9,132 nt of DNA from Clostridiales bacterium (lineage in GTDB: Bacteria; Bacillota; Clostridia; Peptostreptococcales; Anaerovoracaceae): the NCBI GenBank assembly GCA_009778415.1, contig WRJV01000250.1, forward strand, positions 1 through 9,132, read 5' to 3'. The notes beneath the pieces were generated by a model. It searched no databases and was not told where the DNA came from. It saw only the letters and a list, made by a program, of their open reading frames with translations. Of this stretch, positions 8,401 to 9,132 are shown in pieces; position 1 is the first letter of the stretch; the number at the start of each line of letters is the position of its first letter. The position numbers were made by a program, and so were the translations under genes.

Positions 8401-8951
8401 TGCTGGTGTTCGACACAGAGGTGTACTCGAACACAGGAGGCCAGGCTTCAAAATCGACGCCTACTGCGGCGATCGCCAAGTTTGCGGCTTCCGGCAAGAA
8501 GATCAAGAAAAAGGACTTGGGCATGATGGCCATGAGCTACGGCTACGTATACGTTGCACAAGTCGGAATGGGCGCAGACAAGAACCAGTTCATGAAAGCC
8601 GTAATCGAAGCGGAGAGCTACAAAGGGCCATCGATAATTATCTGTTACGCCCCCTGCATCAACCACGGCATGAAAAAAGGCATGGGCAAGACCCAGGAAA
8701 ACACAAAAGAAGCTGTGGACTGCGGCTACTGGCACCTGTTCAGGTTCAACCCACTGCTCAAAGAGCAGGGCAAGAACCCGTTCACCTTGGATTCAAAAGC
8801 GCCGGCGGCAAGCTTCAGGGACTTCATAATGGATCAGTTCAGGTATTCGTCTTTGAACGAGGAATTCCCGGACACTGCAGAGGAACTGTTCGCGCGGGCT
8901 GAAGCAAACGCGAAGGAAAGGTACGAAAGCTATAAGCGGCTGACCGAATAA
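5433..8951 (+). CDS. nifJ: Pyruvate:ferredoxin (flavodoxin) oxidoreductase, single-chain
   Basis: This 1172-residue cytosolic enzyme converts pyruvate and CoA to acetyl-CoA and CO2 and reduces ferredoxin, using thiamine diphosphate (TPP) and three [4Fe-4S] clusters. Domains in family order: domain I (about 1-260) with YPITPSS (Thr32), Glu65 in QSEGG, Arg115 in VSARTLAAH and GFRTSH (174-179); domain II (about 260-415); domain III with GLGSDGTVGANK (about 421-432); the ferredoxin-like domain V with CIQCNQCSFVCP (Cys689, 692, 695, 699) and CMGCGNCEDICP (Cys745, 748, 751, 755); and the TPP domain VI with proximal-cluster Cys811, Cys814, Cys839 and Cys1075. The TPP/Mg motif is GGDGWAYDIG with Asp967, then Thr995 and Val997 near YSNTGGQ. 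Residue spacing tracks the Desulfovibrio africanus enzyme within a few positions, but that enzyme's extra C-terminal domain VII is missing. It follows echF by 29 bp and is likely co-transcribed with ech. Its electrons would feed Ech through ferredoxin. The NifJ name reflects homology; a role in nitrogen fixation is not implied. Confidence 0.97.
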   Translation: MAKNKMKTMDGNTAAAYVSYAFTDVAAIYPITPSSTMAEVVDDMSAHGQKNIFGQEVKVVEMQSEGGAAGTVHGSLAAGALTTTYTASQGLLLMIPNMYKIAGELLPGVFHVSARTLAAHALCIFGDHSDVMSTRHTGFALLCSNSVQEVMDLGSIAHLSAIKGRVPFLHFFDGFRTSHEVQKIETLDYADFKGLVDTEALQRFRDNALNPEHPVVRGTAQNPDIFFQAREAASKYYDALPAIVAGYMKEISELTGREYKLFDYVGAPDAENIIVAMGSVCETIEETIDALAAKGEKIGLVKVRLYRPWAPEYLKNVIPKTVKRIAVLDRTKEPGAPGDPLYMDIKSMYYGEKDAPEIFGGRYGLGSKDTTPGQIAAVYENLGKPQPKDHFTIGIVDDVRDTSLETIDITTEPEGTVRCKFWGLGSDGTVGANKSAIKIIGDETDLYAQGYFAYDSKKSGGVTISHLRFGKNKIKSTYLITEADFIACHNQAYVNQYDLLKGLKKGGTFVLNCIWDKDGLEENLPAEMKRYIALNDINFYIIDATDKALKLGLRNRINMIMQAAFFKLANVIPVDDAVNYLKASVVGSYGHKGEKVVKMNQDAIDAGVDGLTKIEIPASWKDAEVSEKAKRDIPEFIEEVLVPMNRQEGDSLPVSKFEGAADGTFPVGTSAYEKRGVAVSLPEWKPENCIQCNQCSFVCPHAAIRPILLNADEKAAAPDSFNTIKASGKGFEGLEYRMQLAAMDCMGCGNCEDICPAKTKALEMKPFAEVEKEAANWDYAAKIPVRDTLMAKNTVKGSQFAKPYLEFSGACTGCGETPYIKLVTQLFGDRMMIANATGCSSIWGASAPSMPYCKDENGRGPSWANSLFEDNAEYGLGMAVGVRQMREKIALCMNGILKGDPPAEIKDAFAEWLDNFDNGGKSREASEKALAAIKSAGLTGEAKELADEILAKKDFLVKKSVWCLGGDGWAYDIGYGGLDHVLASGEDVNMLVFDTEVYSNTGGQASKSTPTAAIAKFAASGKKIKKKDLGMMAMSYGYVYVAQVGMGADKNQFMKAVIEAESYKGPSIIICYAPCINHGMKKGMGKTQENTKEAVDCGYWHLFRFNPLLKEQGKNPFTLDSKAPAASFRDFIMDQFRYSSLNEEFPDTAEELFARAEANAKERYESYKRLTE

Positions 8952-8961
8952 CGCATATGAC

Positions 8962-9022
8962 AAAAGGGGACGGTTCCTGTGTCATGCCTGTGCAGTGACA
9001 GGCTCAGGAACCGTCCCCTTTT
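8962..9022. repeat. REP-like palindromic element with GGGGACGGTTCCTG arms
   Basis: The same inverted repeat is longer and more perfect than most terminators and has a structured interior (8980-9004) with two alternative internal pairings. The arm sequence GGGGACGGTTCCTG followed by TGTCA resembles short palindromes that I recall as dispersed, multi-copy intergenic elements in several anaerobic bacterial genomes, some near REP-associated (Y1-type) transposases. That resemblance is from memory, and only a single copy is visible here, so the repeat status is inferred. Confidence 0.45.
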
Positions 9023-9023
9023 T
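8962..9023 (+). terminator. Strong, probably bidirectional, intrinsic terminator after nifJ
   Basis: The arms AAAAGGGGACGGTTCCTG (8962-8979) and its exact complement (9005-9022) form an 18-bp perfect stem, with T at 9019-9023 following the GC-rich part. The 25-nt interior can pair further, either TGTCA (8980-8984) with TGACA (8996-9000) or GCCTGT (8986-8991) with ACAGGC (8998-9003). The A4 on the left gives a T run on the minus strand, so it could stop transcripts from both sides. It begins 10 bp after the nifJ stop and lies before a probable convergent gene. Confidence 0.85.
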
Positions 9024-9030
9024 ATTTCTG

Positions 9031-9132
9031 TCAAGCAGCCCGCCTCGTTTCGAGGGCGCGGACGCAGTAGTAGAATATCACATAAGTCGCAAACAGGCCA
9101 ATCATGAACATCCAGTCCTTGACCATTGAAGG
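9031..9132 (-). CDS. C-terminal end of a convergent small or membrane protein (partial)
   Basis: On the minus strand a frame is open from the right edge (9132) to a TGA at 9031-9033, giving 33 residues. It contains a hydrophobic helix (WMFMIGLFATYVIFYY) followed by a polar, positively charged end (CVRALETRRAA). This hydrophobic-then-basic pattern is what a real membrane-protein C terminus looks like, and the convergent placement behind a bidirectional terminator supports a gene. An ATG at 9126-9124 could make it a 31-residue small protein, but only 6 bases upstream are visible and they contain no ribosome binding site, so it more likely continues beyond the window. Family not recognised. Confidence 0.5.
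   Translation of the reverse strand, partial: PSMVKDWMFMIGLFATYVIFYYCVRALETRRAA

Overview
The window carries one compact, rightward operon for ferredoxin-linked energy metabolism of a strict anaerobe. It holds a complete six-subunit Ech-type (energy-converting, group 4) [NiFe] hydrogenase, echA-echB-echC-echD-echE-echF (191-5403), followed 29 bp later by a full-length single-chain pyruvate:ferredoxin oxidoreductase, nifJ/por (5433-8951). All seven genes appear intact. The sequence shows a sigma70-type promoter, strong AGGAGG-like ribosome binding sites and a bacterial single-polypeptide PFOR, so the host is an anaerobic bacterium. The coding regions are moderately GC-rich, with visible use of AGG (Arg) and ATA (Ile) codons. 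A fermentative or syntrophic Clostridia-like lineage would fit, but I cannot fix the phylum from this window.

Layout: 1-118 is a G-free 7-bp tandem repeat array (C[C/A][A/C]ACTA units) that may continue beyond the left edge. At 130-158 lies a promoter (TTGTAT, 17 bp, TATAAT), then a short leader with AGGAGG and echA. The ech genes overlap or abut: 8-bp overlaps at echA/echB and echD/echE, and zero gap at echC/echD. nifJ has its own strong ribosome binding site. Past nifJ, 8962-9023 is a perfect 18-bp-arm inverted repeat flanked by A and T runs; it looks like a bidirectional terminator and also like a dispersed REP-type palindrome. The last ~100 bp hold, on the minus strand, what looks like the C-terminal end of a convergent small or membrane protein.

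How it works together (inference from known families): PFOR oxidises pyruvate with CoA to acetyl-CoA and CO2 and reduces ferredoxin. Ech takes electrons from reduced ferredoxin through EchF and EchC to the NiFe site in EchE, makes H2, and couples this to ion pumping through EchA and EchB. Placing both in one transcript makes a pyruvate-to-H2 energy-conserving module. No ferredoxin, hydrogenase maturation (hyp) or endopeptidase gene is in the window. The protein families themselves are known; the points most worth a second look are the operon fusion of ech with nifJ, the heptad repeat, the palindromic terminator, and the Ala/Pro/Glu tails on EchC and EchF.
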